Below, piece after piece: positions 1 through 11,144 of a stretch of 64,000 bases of DNA. The first letter of the stretch is position 1. Every line of letters starts with the position of its first letter. The DNA is from Maratus speciosus (lineage: Eukaryota > Arthropoda > Arachnida > Araneae > Salticidae): assembly GCA_963932465.1 (NCBI GenBank), contig OZ010792.1, forward strand, positions 283,571,836 through 283,635,835, in the 5' to 3' direction. A program made the position numbers and the translations under genes. The notes under the pieces are model-generated. The model saw only the letters and a program-made list of their open reading frames with translations, did not search any database and was not told where the DNA came from.

Positions 1-105
1 TGCTATTTCAACGATGCTGGTGGAGAATGTAGTCACAGGGCAGATAGTAGTGGTTGTCCAGTCTTCCTGAGTTATAGGGATGGACTATTGCCGAACCGTA
101 GTTAA
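1..105 (+). CDS. ORF1 (gag-like) C-terminal end of retrotransposon A, partial
   Basis: Reading frame 1 from the first base gives the last 34 residues of an ORF1 protein and a TAA at 103-105. It matches, with substitutions, the end of ORF1 of element B at 6619-6732: both carry a C-x(n)-GECSHRADS/GDCAHRADS third zinc-knuckle region and both end in LPNRS. The protein would be a nucleic-acid-binding nucleocapsid-like partner of ORF2 in the ribonucleoprotein. The stop overlaps the ORF2 start by 26 nt. The remainder is outside the window. Confidence 0.85.
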   Translation, partial: CYFNDAGGECSHRADSSGCPVFLSYRDGLLPNRS

Positions 106-3100
106 GGGCACGCTTGGTGGCCCCTCTGTTGGTAATTTGAATGTGTTGCAAATTAATCTTCACCACTGTAATGATGCAAATGAAGCTTTATTTAACTATG
201 CTATTAATAATAACATTGATATAATTTTATGCCAGGATCCTTACATTCTTGATGGTACTGCCCCTGGTATTCCACCAGAATGGATTATCTTTTATTCTAA
301 CTCATTTAATGCTGCTGTCATTTTTACTAATAGGGAATATGCCACGATCAGTAATTTGGTATTAGATAATGCTGTGTTTGTATCTTTAAATGTAAATAAT
401 GATAAAATTTTCATTGGTTCGCAATATTCTCCCCCAAGCGGAAATATAGATAAAGACTTTGAAGATATTGGCGAACATTTCCAGAATTTTGACAAAGTAC
501 TATTAGCAGGGGACTTTAATGTTCCATTACTGGACTTGGGATATACTTATCAATCCGTGAGAACTGATGTGTTCCTGGAACATCTCTTGGAGAAAGATCT
601 GCGGATTATAAATGATACTGATGCCGCTCATACATTTGTTCAAGGTTCGCTGAAGGGTAGACCCGATTTAACATTGGGAGGTCTCGAGATCTGTGGAAAG
701 ATTGAAAATTGGTATGTCGACGAAAAGAATTACTCATTCAGTGACCATAGATATATAAGATATTCTCTGGGTTACGTTGCCTCTAATAAGACGAATCAAC
801 GATACAAGACCAAAAATAAGAGTTTCAGAAAATTCAATGATAATATTAAGAAAAAGGAAGATTACTGGTTGAACGAACTCCTGAAAATTAAGAATACAGA
901 AGACTTGGAAAAACATGTGAATCAATTCGTGGAAGAGGTGTCCGATATCACAAGGGGATGCTTTAGGAAAGGAAGTCTATCACATAAACCAACGGTGAAA
1001 TGGTATTCAGAAGAGTTAAGGATCGAAAGAAACAGAGTTGCTGCCATGTATAGAAGGTGTGTTAAAAATCCGGAAGATGTAGATATGAGAGAAACCTATA
1101 AGAAATATAAAAGGGAATACAATAGAAATGTGAAGAACGCTAAAAGAGAATCGTGGAAAAATTTTTGTCAGAAGACAAATCAATCGTTTGGAAATTTATA
1201 CAAGTATATTTCTGGTAAGACGAGGAAATGTACAGACTTCATATTTACCAGATTAGAAGAATCACAACCCTTTGATACATATGATGATGTGGCAAGGACA
1301 TTGATGGCAGAACACTTTGGTATTGACGAAGTTCCGGGGAATATTTATGAGTTTATCTCGGATAAGATCGAAGAAGATGGATTTATGGAGGTAACAACGA
1401 GAGAATTGAAATACGTAATGAGCAAACAAGAAAATAATAAGGCACCAGGCTGTGACAACTTAGATGCTTTGATAGTCAAAAATATTTGTAGAACCAATGT
1501 GAATTATGTCAAGAAACTATTTGGAAAATGTCTGAAACATGGTCACTTCCCAGAGGCATGGAAATCTGGTAAGGTGATTTTCTTCCGTAAAAGGAACAAA
1601 GATGGTAGGTCTGCCAGGTCATACCGACCGATAACTTTGTTATGTATTTTTGGTAAGCTCCTTGAACGGTTAATTAAAATTAGAATTATGCCGAAGCTGG
1701 AAAAAGAAGAATTTTGGGATAATGGTCAACATGGATTCAGAGAAAGAAGGAGCACTATCACAGCTTTGGAAGATCTAAGAGAAAGAATTCGCATAAATCT
1801 GTATAATTATAAATATTTTGCAATGACGTCGGTTGATATACAGGCAGCATTTGATGCGGTGGATTGGCAGATATTGGCTATGTTGATAGATGGGTTACCA
1901 ATAGCTCAATACTTAAAGAATATTCTGAAAAATTATATATCACGTAGAAGAATAGGATTTAGTTTCACGTATGGAATTATCTGGTATACATTATTTAAAG
2001 GCTGTCCCCAGGGAAGTTGCCTTGGTCCACTTCTCTGGTTGATCGTTGCAGACTACCTATTGAAGAGATATAGATTAAGACATGGCGATATATTATCCTA
2101 CGCTGACGATTTCGTAGTTTTTGCAGGTGCAGACACAAGAAAAGAATTAGAAGAAGAAATGAACAAACGCATAGCATGGTTTGCAGAGATCTGCGAGAAT
2201 TTACATTTAACAATAAGCAAGGAAAAATGCGAAAGTATTTTATTTGGCAGGTATTTGTTAGAAAACAGGCATCCTATTTTCAAGATTGGAACATCATCGA
2301 TATCCGTAAAAGACTCAGTTGTATACCTCGGTGTAACTATTGACAGTAAATTAAATTGGATTAGACACCTTGAGAAAGTAAGAGAGGGGGTGAGAAATTT
2401 TACTTCAAATATAAAGAAAACAGTGCAGAGAGATAGGGGATTACAAGCATCATATAGAAAGATTTGGTATAATTCTGTGATAGAAAAACAGATAACATAT
2501 GGTGCGGAAATTTGGTTTCCAGATTTGAAGGTGGATGCACTTAATAAATTAAGATCATGCCAGAGGCTTGGATTATTATCAATTATCACATCATATAAAA
2601 CAGTCTCTACGGACGCTTTGTGTGTATTGGCTGGTGTTGCTCCATTACACATTTCACTCAAACATTCTGTGGTGAAATATAGAACTATTCATGGGAATGC
2701 CAGTATCATAGAGAATGGAACAGAGATCAAGAAAGATAATATTATGATCAACTTGGTGACAATGGACTACCCAGATTATGGAGCTCTCAGTAACATTCAT
2801 ATCACAGATAAGGATAGTCGTGAATATCAGGGAATTAACATGCCATTAATATATACAGATGGGTCAAAAATGGCCAGTGGAGTAGGCGCCGCATACACAA
2901 TTTTTGTAAATGGTGAATGTATCTTGGATTATAAGATCTCTTTAAATATTTTAAATAGCATATATCAAGCTGAACTGACTGCGATAAAGTATGCAGTAGA
3001 TTGGGTAATAAACTCGAATTATAACAGTGCTGTCATTTTTACTGACAATAGAGCATCAACTTTGGTTATACAGAGAAACTTTCCTGCAAACGCCATTGTT

Positions 3101-3679
3101 AAAGAAATCTATGATAATATGAAAAGTCATCCGGAAAAAATGGTCACTATTGGATGGACCAGAGCACACGTTGGAAACGTGGGGAATGAAAGAGCAGATC
3201 GTTTGGCGAAAGAGGCAACAGATTCATCAATGGCTGACATAACTGCTGATGTATTATTTCCAATTTCTTTAGTTAAGAGAATCTGTAGTGAGAATACCAT
3301 TAGACAATGGCAGGAAGAATGGACATCAAGTACCAAGGGTAGAGACACCTATAAGGTTATCAGGAAAGTAAATACCGATTATGTGTGTACGAGTCAAGTT
3401 ATGCAGTATTTTATAACAGCACATGGTAGTTTCCCAGAGTTCCTTTTTAGGATTGGAAAGAGAAGAAATGCACTTTGTGACTGTGGCACAGTGGGTAATG
3501 TACTGCATTATTTGTATGGACGCTGTCCTTTTGTCCCACATTTCTTCAACTTTGACAACTCATTAAGCATCAGGCAAAATCTCAGGAGAGTAATATTTGA
3601 CAAAGACAATTATAAGAAACTTTGCAATATATACAATTCTTTAAACGAATTATATTCGTTTATTAGGTATAAATTCTGA
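80..3679 (+). CDS. ORF2 polyprotein: endonuclease, reverse transcriptase, RNase H (element A)
   Basis: 1199 codons, uninterrupted. Residues ~22-235 form an APE-type endonuclease that nicks target DNA (QINLHH near 25, GDFNVP 144-149, SDHRY 221-225). Residues ~450-760 are the reverse transcriptase, with SYRPITLL (514-521), VDIQAAFDAVD (585-595), GCPQGSCLGP (641-650) and the catalytic YADD (674-677). Residues ~922-1048 are RNase H, with acidic residues in YTDGS (D927), AEL (E965), FTDN (D989) and NERAD (D1040). A C-terminal CxC...H...C cluster (ALCDCG, HYLYGRC) follows, as in the R1/I group. The ATG at 80 lies inside the ORF1 tail. It is the first methionine after the preceding stop in this frame, and the endonuclease starts shortly after. 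All catalytic motifs I can check are present, so this copy could encode active enzyme; activity itself is not shown. Confidence 0.94.
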   Translation: MDYCRTVVKGTLGGPSVGNLNVLQINLHHCNDANEALFNYAINNNIDIILCQDPYILDGTAPGIPPEWIIFYSNSFNAAVIFTNREYATISNLVLDNAVFVSLNVNNDKIFIGSQYSPPSGNIDKDFEDIGEHFQNFDKVLLAGDFNVPLLDLGYTYQSVRTDVFLEHLLEKDLRIINDTDAAHTFVQGSLKGRPDLTLGGLEICGKIENWYVDEKNYSFSDHRYIRYSLGYVASNKTNQRYKTKNKSFRKFNDNIKKKEDYWLNELLKIKNTEDLEKHVNQFVEEVSDITRGCFRKGSLSHKPTVKWYSEELRIERNRVAAMYRRCVKNPEDVDMRETYKKYKREYNRNVKNAKRESWKNFCQKTNQSFGNLYKYISGKTRKCTDFIFTRLEESQPFDTYDDVARTLMAEHFGIDEVPGNIYEFISDKIEEDGFMEVTTRELKYVMSKQENNKAPGCDNLDALIVKNICRTNVNYVKKLFGKCLKHGHFPEAWKSGKVIFFRKRNKDGRSARSYRPITLLCIFGKLLERLIKIRIMPKLEKEEFWDNGQHGFRERRSTITALEDLRERIRINLYNYKYFAMTSVDIQAAFDAVDWQILAMLIDGLPIAQYLKNILKNYISRRRIGFSFTYGIIWYTLFKGCPQGSCLGPLLWLIVADYLLKRYRLRHGDILSYADDFVVFAGADTRKELEEEMNKRIAWFAEICENLHLTISKEKCESILFGRYLLENRHPIFKIGTSSISVKDSVVYLGVTIDSKLNWIRHLEKVREGVRNFTSNIKKTVQRDRGLQASYRKIWYNSVIEKQITYGAEIWFPDLKVDALNKLRSCQRLGLLSIITSYKTVSTDALCVLAGVAPLHISLKHSVVKYRTIHGNASIIENGTEIKKDNIMINLVTMDYPDYGALSNIHITDKDSREYQGINMPLIYTDGSKMASGVGAAYTIFVNGECILDYKISLNILNSIYQAELTAIKYAVDWVINSNYNSAVIFTDNRASTLVIQRNFPANAIVKEIYDNMKSHPEKMVTIGWTRAHVGNVGNERADRLAKEATDSSMADITADVLFPISLVKRICSENTIRQWQEEWTSSTKGRDTYKVIRKVNTDYVCTSQVMQYFITAHGSFPEFLFRIGKRRNALCDCGTVGNVLHYLYGRCPFVPHFFNFDNSLSIRQNLRRVIFDKDNYKKLCNIYNSLNELYSFIRYKF

Positions 3680-4435
3680 GGCTGTAATTAGCTAGAATTG
3701 CGTTAGAAATTGAGAACATTGTCTTTTGATTCAACGTAGCATGTGCAATTGAACACTGATCAATTCAATTGAACACTGAGCTTGATTTTCAATAACTTTG
3801 ATACAAATATATATCTAGTTGAGGAACATTTTGGAAAAGTCAACATATTTAATGTCTGAGAAGTACCAGCATTTCAAGTGACTTTAATTTACAATGTGTC
3901 TCTCTCTCTGTTCTGTGGTGCTTTGGGCATTTCATATACTTAATCCCATTGTGATATGGACCTTGAATATTGATGCTTGCCTTACAGTATGTTGTCATTT
4001 CAGTGTACTTCAGTGTTCTTTTTATGAAGTTCTTCATAAGTTGTAGGTTACCTATAAACATTTCAGGCCGTGTTGGCAATCCTGTTTTAATGTTATTTGG
4101 TCTATATTTTAGTTGATGATCGTAACCTGTAAACCATCTGTAACCATTCCTGTAAACCATCATTTTTGTTATTTTGTTGCATGGCTACCATAAACATGCG
4201 TATTTTGTATTTTGTACTTTTTTTTTTTTTTTTTTTTTTTGTAACATAGCGAGTTTTTATTTATTAGCATATTTGAATATGCCATTGCTTCACTTTAGTA
4301 AGTTCTAATGTTGCCGTTGTTCGGGTCCGTTCGGGCTGTGGTAGAGCTGGATTGTGGTGCGTTCTTTTTTCCCGCCAGGACATTAATTCCATTAACCTCG
4401 CGGTTGGCGTCCTGGTTGGGTGTCCCAAGTAAGTG

Positions 4436-4464
<29 letters not shown>
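3680..4464 (+). other. 3' UTR and poly(A) tail of retrotransposon A
   Basis: Non-coding. It holds a T23 tract (4218-4240). The terminal ~200 bp, from the CATAGCGAG motif at ~4242 to GTAAGTGA at 4430-4437, is shared with element B. A CCAGGAC / GTCCTGG inverted repeat (about 4375-4415) can form a hairpin just before the end. A 29-nt A run closes the element. Open reading frames on the minus strand here are low-complexity shadows. Confidence 0.8.
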
Positions 4465-4467
<3 letters not shown>

Positions 4468-5561
4468 GCCGCCATTGATGTTGTACGTGTTTTTGGAGCT
4501 CTGATATAAAGTCTTCTATTTTGGTAATTACTAGCCCAGTTCTGTTATAGTTTGGCATAATCTCTTTAAAATGTTATTGTACTAATCTGGTATAATTTAT
4601 TTTGATTTTTCTGAAGTATAATTTGAATTATCTAACTTTGAAAAATTTTCTTGCTTTCTCGCGTGTCATTGACATGGCGATTTATGTTAAAATTTCTATC
4701 TCTTATTAATTTAATACATATCATGCACTTTACAATCTAATAAACTAATACAGTTGTTTTATACATGCTTATAGTTCCTTATCGCTAACTTTGTTTGTTA
4801 TTTTATGCATTAATTAGTAGTTTTCTGTCTTTAAAGTTTTTCTTGAAGGCGTTTCATTTATTCCTCCATTTTCTATTTTGGTAGCCATTTTGTGCTTGGT
4901 TGTGTTGAGTTGTTTTGTTGCTCCTGCTGTAGTTTATTTTAATTTTGTAGTTATGATTTGCGAATTGTGTTTTCTGTGCAATTAGTTGCATGACATTTGA
5001 TTTAGAGTACTTTTATTGGGGGAGTTTGTGTTTATGGTTTTTGGGTGTTATACTGGTTCAGTTGTTTCTACTTGGTGTATCACGTGTCCTGTGTGGGGCT
5101 GTTTTCTTGTGTGTATTTATATAGTTGGGGTTGCTATGGTTATTTAGTGTTTGTTATTATTGTTTATTCTTACATTGGTGTTTCTTGGAGGTACAGTTCT
5201 GTGTATATATTGTTGTCTGTGTCGGTGTCTCTGTCTAGGAGTGTGCCTGGGTCACGTGGTTAGGTTAGGCTGTCTCGGGTGATCTGATTCCATTATCCGG
5301 CGGAGTGATCCGTATAACCGGCATTGTGCATCACTTGTTTCTAGGAGAGTACTTAGTAGTAGTGGTTTTGATTTGGATCATTTGGGATAGGTCTGACACT
5401 CGGTCGGCCTCTTATATATGGTGAAAGGTTGTACTGTGTGTAATCAGCTACTCGCGGTTCGACGCGTTGTTTAAAGTTTTCAGATAGAGGGTCTTTGGAG
5501 TGAAATTTTTTTTTGGTTTTTGTGGTTATTTGATTATATTAGTTGATCTTCTGTCTGAATT
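4465..5561 (+). promoter_or_regulatory. Presumed 5' UTR / internal promoter region of retrotransposon B
   Basis: About 1.1 kb between the poly(A) of element A and the ATG of ORF1 of element B, without coding signal. LINEs of this group normally carry an internal RNA polymerase II promoter in the 5' UTR, so that role is inferred. It is T/G-rich (5000-5260). The frame around 5045-5263 is low complexity and not a credible protein. No initiator or DPE was assigned. Confidence 0.45.
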
Positions 5562-6732
5562 ATGGCTGACGACGACGTTGACTCATGGATAGAGACAACT
5601 AAGAAAGAGAATTTATGTTCTGCAATTATAGATATACACGGAAAGATACATGATTTACTGGAATATAAAAGATCGAAAAGTAACAGTGTTACTGCTCCTG
5701 TGATAAATACAATTAGGAAGGCATTGGAGTACGTGCTGAAAAGATGCACAGAGTTAAGTGAGGAAAATAAGGTGCTGAGGACCAGGTTGGAGGATAGGGT
5801 TGAATACAGTCAACTTATGGGGGAGCTTGCCCAGAAGATCTCTAGAACATCAGTGAGTTCAGTGGAGGATGTGGCCCCAAAGGCGAAAGACAATGTTCAG
5901 AAGAGTAGAGACGAACATACAATGGTCTTGACTCCAAATACAGAACAACAGGATCTGGTTCAAATAAAAGATAAAATCAAGGAGGTCTGTCGGGTAAACA
6001 TAAACGTGCCAGTTCCTAACGATGTAATTATGGCGAAATCAAGGCAAGTGATATTAAAGTATAAGAATAAGAAGGATTTGGAGTTAGTAAAAAATGCCCT
6101 GGCGGACTCTGATGAATTAAAGGCAGTCGCTAAAATGAATGTACCAGTTAGGAGAAGAGAAAGAATCTTGATATTGAGTGTAGATCCTAAAATAACGGAG
6201 GAAGTGGTAAAGAATGAAGTGGAGTCTCTCTTGAAAAATAATGCCGAAGATATTACTTATGGTAATATTAGGGAAAAGCTTGAAGATGCGCATTTGGATC
6301 CGGCGACTAAGACCTTGCTAGAGGGCATTTTGAGTAAAACGGATGTAGAAGTTAGAGTCATAAGGAAAATAGAGACGAAAATGGGTAAAGTTAATTGGTT
6401 GCTAGACATAGATACCGATTGTAAAAAAAGTTCTGTTGAATATGAAAAGGATTTGTGTGGATTATGAGAGGTACCGTGTGGTGGCGTTCGTCTCCATCAC
6501 GCGATGCTTCAAATGTCAAAAGTACGGCCATATGGCCAATAACTGTGATGGAGAAACTCAATGTGTAAAGTGTGCTGGCAACCATTTGCTCCGGGATTGT
6601 AAATCTGAGACCATAAGATGTGCTAATTGCTATCATAGTGAGGCCGATGGGGATTGTGCCCATAGGGCTGATAGTGCTGATTGTCCGGAATTTAAGAAAT
6701 ATAGGTTGCAAGTCTTGCCTAATCGTAGCTAA
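5562..6732 (+). pseudogene. ORF1 gag-like protein of retrotransposon B, frameshifted
   Basis: An ATG at 5562 opens a 301-codon frame that stops at 6465-6467; the homologous continuation lies in the +1 frame up to a TAA at 6730-6732. N-terminal ~100 residues: acidic start, then a predicted coiled coil (about residues 55-95, ALEYVLKRCTELSEENKVL). The middle is a gag-like domain (VILKYKNKKDLELVK, ERILILSVDPKITEEVV). The C-terminal part, in the second frame, has zinc knuckles: CFKCQKYGHMANNC (CX2CX4HX4C), CVKCAGNHLLRDC, then CANCY...CAHRADSADC. The frames must join just upstream of the knuckles, and an A7 run (6423-6429) sits at that point. Function in the family: RNA binding and RNP assembly. 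It is probably dead unless ribosomes slip there. Confidence 0.85.
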
Positions 6733-9700
6733 GGGTGGCGATGTTGGTGATGGTCCTGTTGGTGGAATTAGGATTGTTCAGGTTAACTTACATCATTGCA
6801 GAGATGCAAATGATGCTGTATCAGATTATGCTATCGCTAATAATATTAATATCATACTTTGCCAAGATCCTTATGTATCAGATGGTGTTGCCTCTGGCAT
6901 CCCAACTGATTGGCCCGTTTATTTCTCTGGTCTTCTTAATTCTGCTATAATTATAACTAACAAGGATTATGCCGTTATCAGCTCTCTGGTGCTAGATAAT
7001 ACCATTGTAATTTCTTTAAATGTTTTAGATAAAATTGTTTATATCGGCTCTCAGTACTCTCCCCCTAGTGGTAACTTAGACAAAGATTTCAATGATTTGA
7101 GTAACCATTTCGAAAGTTTTGATAATATGCTTCTAGCTGGTGACTTCAACGTTCCCCTGCTTGAACTTGGCTATTCCCGTCAATCTGAAAGAACGGAAAT
7201 CCTGCTAGAACATCTTATGGATAAGAACTTAGTTATCGTCAATGACATCGACGCCCCTTATTCCTTTGTTCAAGGCTTTCTGCATGGTAGACCTGATCTT
7301 ACATTGACTGGACTGGAAGTTTGCAGTGATATACAAGAGTGGATGGTTGATGACAAAAATTTCTCTTTTAGTGACCACAGGTATGTAGTATATTCTTTGG
7401 GTTATACACTAGTTGGTAAAGCAAACACTCGCTTCAAGACTAAGAATAAAAGTTTCAAAAAATTTAATGCTTATATAAAAGATTCAGAAAATGGCTGGCT
7501 AAAGGGTCTTATCGAGGTAAAGAACACAGAGGAATTAGACGTACATGTAAAAGATTTTATCTCTGATGTCACCAGAATTGCTGAGAAGTGCTTTAGAAAA
7601 GGTGTGTTATCACACAAATCGACTATTAGGTGGTTTACTCAGGATTTGAAAACACAGAGGAATAAGGTCTCTGCAATGTATAAGCGTTATGTTAAGAACC
7701 CGGATGATAATGATATGAGAGAATCTTACAAGAATGCACGACGAGCTTATAATAAGAATGTTAGAAGAGCGAAGAAGATTTCTTGGGAAAATTTCTGTAA
7801 CAAAACCAACGATTCCTTTGGAACTCTATATAAATTTGTATCTGGAAAAGCCACAAGGCATACTGACTATATTTTTACTAAATTAGATGATTCTGATTGT
7901 TTTGACTCTTACGACGAGGTCGCAAGGTCACTGATGGTGGAGCATTTTGGAATAGATAACGTACCTGCAAATATCCATGATTTTACATCACAGGTTTTTA
8001 ATAATGTTGATTGTAAGGATGTAACTAATAGAGAGCTAAATTATGTAATTTCAAGGCAAGATAATAACAAAGCACCGGGCTACGACGCTTTGGATGCATC
8101 CATGGTGAAAAACATTTGTAGAAAGAGTAAAAATTATGTTAAAAGATTGCTAAGCGTCTGTTTAAAGTTTGAACACTTTCCCGAACTGTGGAAAAACGGT
8201 GTTGTTATTTTCTTCCGGAAACGCAACAAAGACGGTCGTTCAGCTAGGTCTTACAGACCTATAACTTTACTTTGTATCTTTGGCAAGTTGTTATAGAGGA
8301 TAATAAAAATACGTGTAATGCCGAAATTAGAATCTTTAAATTTTCTTGATGATGCCCAATTCGGATTCCGGGAGAAAAGAAGTACAATTTCTGCCCTTGA
8401 GCATTTGAGAAATCTGGTAAAGAATAACTTAAAAGATTATAAATACTACGCGATGACATCTATAGATATCCAGGCTGCGTTCGATGCAGTAGTGTGGGAG
8501 ATTTTGGCTAATCTGATAGATTCACTACCCATAGCAGCATATTTGAAGCGCATTTTAAAAAATTATATCAGTAAAAGAAAGATTGGCTTTAAGTTTACAT
8601 ATGGCATTATCTGGTTTGTTCTATATCGGGGCTGTCCTCAGGGCAGTTGCCTTGGACCCTCATTATGGCTAATTGTGGCGGATTTTCTTATCAAGAAATA
8701 TAGGACAAAGTATCAAGAAATTATCTCTTATGCCGATGATTTTACTATTTTTGCAGGAGCTGATACAAGAAGGGAACTTGAAATACAGATGAATGCACGG
8801 ATCGCATGGTTCAAGGAAATCTGTGATGAGTTGTCTTTGAAGATTAGCGGTGAAAAGTGTGTAAGCATGCTTTTTGGCCGATTCTTACTTGAAGAAAGAC
8901 GCCCTATATTCAAGATTGATCGTAACAGTATTCCAGTTAAGGACACAATTGATTATCTTGGAGTTACGATTGACAGCAAGTTTAACTGGATTGCGCATAT
9001 AGAGAAAGTTAGAGAAAAAGTGAGAAGCTTGACATCCAACGTCAAGAAGACTGTGGTTAGAGATAGGGGATTACAGGCGACCTACAGAAAAATTTGGTAT
9101 TGTGCTGTTATAGAGAAACAAATAAGTTATGGATATGAAGTGTGGCTGCAGGATCTTAATATTCATGGCAAGAGTAAACTGAGGTCTAGTCAACGATTGG
9201 GCCTGCTTTCTATCATCTCGGCGTATAGAACAGTCTCCACAGCGGCATTATGTGTTCTGGCAGGCGTCGCCCCAATCTATATTAAGCTGAAACATGGTGT
9301 GATAAAACATAAGGTCTTAAATGGACAAATGAGTATTTATGATGGTGACATAGAAATCAAGAAAGATAATATCATGCATGACCTTGGTACCTGTGATTAT
9401 CCAGATTATACGAGTCTGAAAAACCTGATAATAACTGATAAAAGTGATCATTATTTTATAAACGAGAAACACCCATTCATTTATACAGATGGATCTAAGA
9501 TGGTGGAGGGAGTCGGCGCAGCGTTCACAGTACTATATAATAATAATTTTATCTTTGATTTCAAGATCTCTCTGAATGGAAGAAACAGTATTTATCAAGC
9601 AGAATTAACTGCTATTAGATATGCTATTGATTGGTTTATGTCCTCACATTTTACTATGGCTTACTTGTTTACAGATAACAAGGCTTCCACACTTGTTCTT

Positions 9701-10309
9701 CAGAGAAACTTTCCAATTAATAACATTGTAAAGAACATCTATGATAATTTCAATAGTCATCCAGAAAAGGAGCTTATCCTAGGATGGACAAGAGCACACA
9801 TTGGTAATCCAGGAAATGAGAGGGCCGATGAATTGGCAAAAGCAGCTATAGATCCAGCGGTTGCTGATGTAGTGGAAGAGGTGAAATTTCCTATCTCATG
9901 GGTCAAGAGGATTTGTTTGGAAAATATACGTAGTGATTGGCAAGAAGATTGGAGACACAGCGTTAAAGGAAGTGACACCTACAAAGTTCTTAAAAAAGTA
10001 GATGACAGTTTTATTTGTGTGAGCCAAGTTATTCAATATTTTGTTTCTGCTCATGGAAGCTTCCCGGAATATTTGTTTAAAATTGAAAAAAGAAGTAATG
10101 CACTCTGTGATTGTGGCAGCGTGGGTAATGTACATCCTTACCTTTTTGGCAGATGTCCTGTGGTACCATTTTTCTTTCACTTTGATAATTCACAAAGTAT
10201 CAGTTATAATTTCAGAAGAGTCCTATTTGACAAGAAAAACTACAGCAAGTTATGTGCGATATATAATGCACTTAATGCAAAGTATTCTTTTATAAAATAT
10301 CGGTTCTAA
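6620..10309 (+). pseudogene. ORF2 endonuclease/RT/RNase H of retrotransposon B, with in-frame stop
   Basis: The same architecture as ORF2 of element A. Endonuclease: VQVNLHH, LLAGDFNVPL, FSDHRY. RT: SYRPITLL, SIDIQAAFDAV, GCPQGSCLGP, YADD. RNase H: YTDGSK, QAELTAI, FTDNKAS, NERADELAKAA. The C-terminal cluster is LCDCG...RC. A TAG at 8294-8296 interrupts it in RT; element A has a Glu codon there (LLERL against LL-stop-R), and the frame is otherwise open from 6620 to 10309. The Asp next to the RT AFDAV motif is also changed (AFDAVVW against AFDAVDW). The upstream ATG at 6620 is inside ORF1; element A's ATG position has no Met here. The truncated product would have the endonuclease but no RT catalytic site. 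Confidence 0.92.
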
Positions 10310-11044
10310 AGCAGTCTATTAATGAAAATTTTCAAGTATATTATGGTTACCAAGTTCCACAAGTATTATCAATCTCCCTTGTATTTTAAAACTTTCGATT
10401 TTAAAGACTCAGATTTTATGAACATTATGTACAGACTTTTATTTTTACTGGACTCTCTAATATTATTGAACTTTTTCATATACAGTGGTTCTGGTGGACA
10501 CGCCTATTCTTCACGTTGTGAGTGCTTGAATGTTTTATCTATTACGCAACCCTTGTGGTAGCTGTAGTGCTGTGGATGGATTCCTACGTACTGGCGGACT
10601 GATTATTGATCTTGCTGCGTAGTGGTTGTTAATCATTGGCTATCAGTTTTTCCTGCATTTATGAACTTAAGTTTTTAAATATTTTTGATTTTAAGGACTA
10701 TTTATTTTATTGGACTATCTTCAGTTATTGATATTGTTTCTGTTTTTCAGTTGGTTGTGGAGTTACCCATAAACCCACACTCTTGTAAAAGTTGCATGGT
10801 AATCTCTAAACATGCTTTTTGTATATTGTTGATCATAGCGAGTTGCTATGTTTTATTTTTGTATAAGAGTTTATGCTTTTGTTATTTATTTTGTTATTAT
10901 ATATGCCGTTGGTTTGCCCGGTCCTTTGGTAGTGCGCGGAGCTGGTTTGTGGAGGGTTTTTTTTTTCCCGCCAGGACATTAGTTCCATAAACCTCACGGT
11001 TGGAGGTTGGCTGGGTGTCAAAAAAAAAAAAAAAAAGTAAGTGA
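10310..11044 (+). other. 3' UTR of retrotransposon B
   Basis: Non-coding AT-rich tail. Its last ~210 bp match the end of element A: CATAGCGAGT at ~10836, then CCCGCCAGGACATTA and the GGTTGG block, then the 17-A tract (11020-11036) and GTAAGTGA. Small frames at 10041-10990 and 10322-10561 are shadows or chance. Confidence 0.75.
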
Positions 11045-11144
11045 ACAAAAGCATTTTCGTATTTCGAAATTTGTTTATAAATTCAGGTGCCATTCACTGA
11101 TTTCAACATTTTACGATTAGAAGCACTTTGCCTCTCAAAGGGAT

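Larger units (their letters stand above)
1..4464 (+). mobile_element. R1/I-group non-LTR retrotransposon A (5' end outside window)
   Basis: Seen: the end of a gag-like ORF1, a complete ORF2 with endonuclease, reverse transcriptase and RNase H, a ~750-bp 3' UTR and a 29-nt A tail (4436-4464). Known: an APE-type endonuclease plus RT plus RNase H with a CCHC-bearing ORF1 is typical of the I/R1 group of LINEs. Inference: this copy is relatively young, since ORF2 is uninterrupted over 1199 codons. The 5' part lies left of the window, so its completeness cannot be judged. A related element (B) follows directly in the same orientation. Confidence 0.93.
4465..11044 (+). mobile_element. R1/I-group non-LTR retrotransposon B (full structure, inactivated)
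   Basis: Seen: a non-coding 5' region, ORF1 (5562-6732, frameshifted), ORF2 (6620-10309, one in-frame stop) and a 3' UTR. The shared 3'-terminal motif begins near 10830, with a 17-nt A tract at 11020-11036 followed by GTAAGTGA. It is clearly homologous to element A across ORF2 but much diverged in third positions, so it is a separate lineage or an old copy, not a recent tandem duplicate. The exact 5' end is unknown. I place it at the end of A's poly(A) because nothing else separates the two. Confidence 0.85.

Noticed and set aside
2098..2661. 187-codon minus-strand frame in ORF2 of element A
   Set aside because: Antisense shadow of the reverse transcriptase region.
4295..4558. 87-codon minus-strand frame with a poly-Phe run
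   Set aside because: Crosses the poly(A) tail and 3' end of retrotransposon A.
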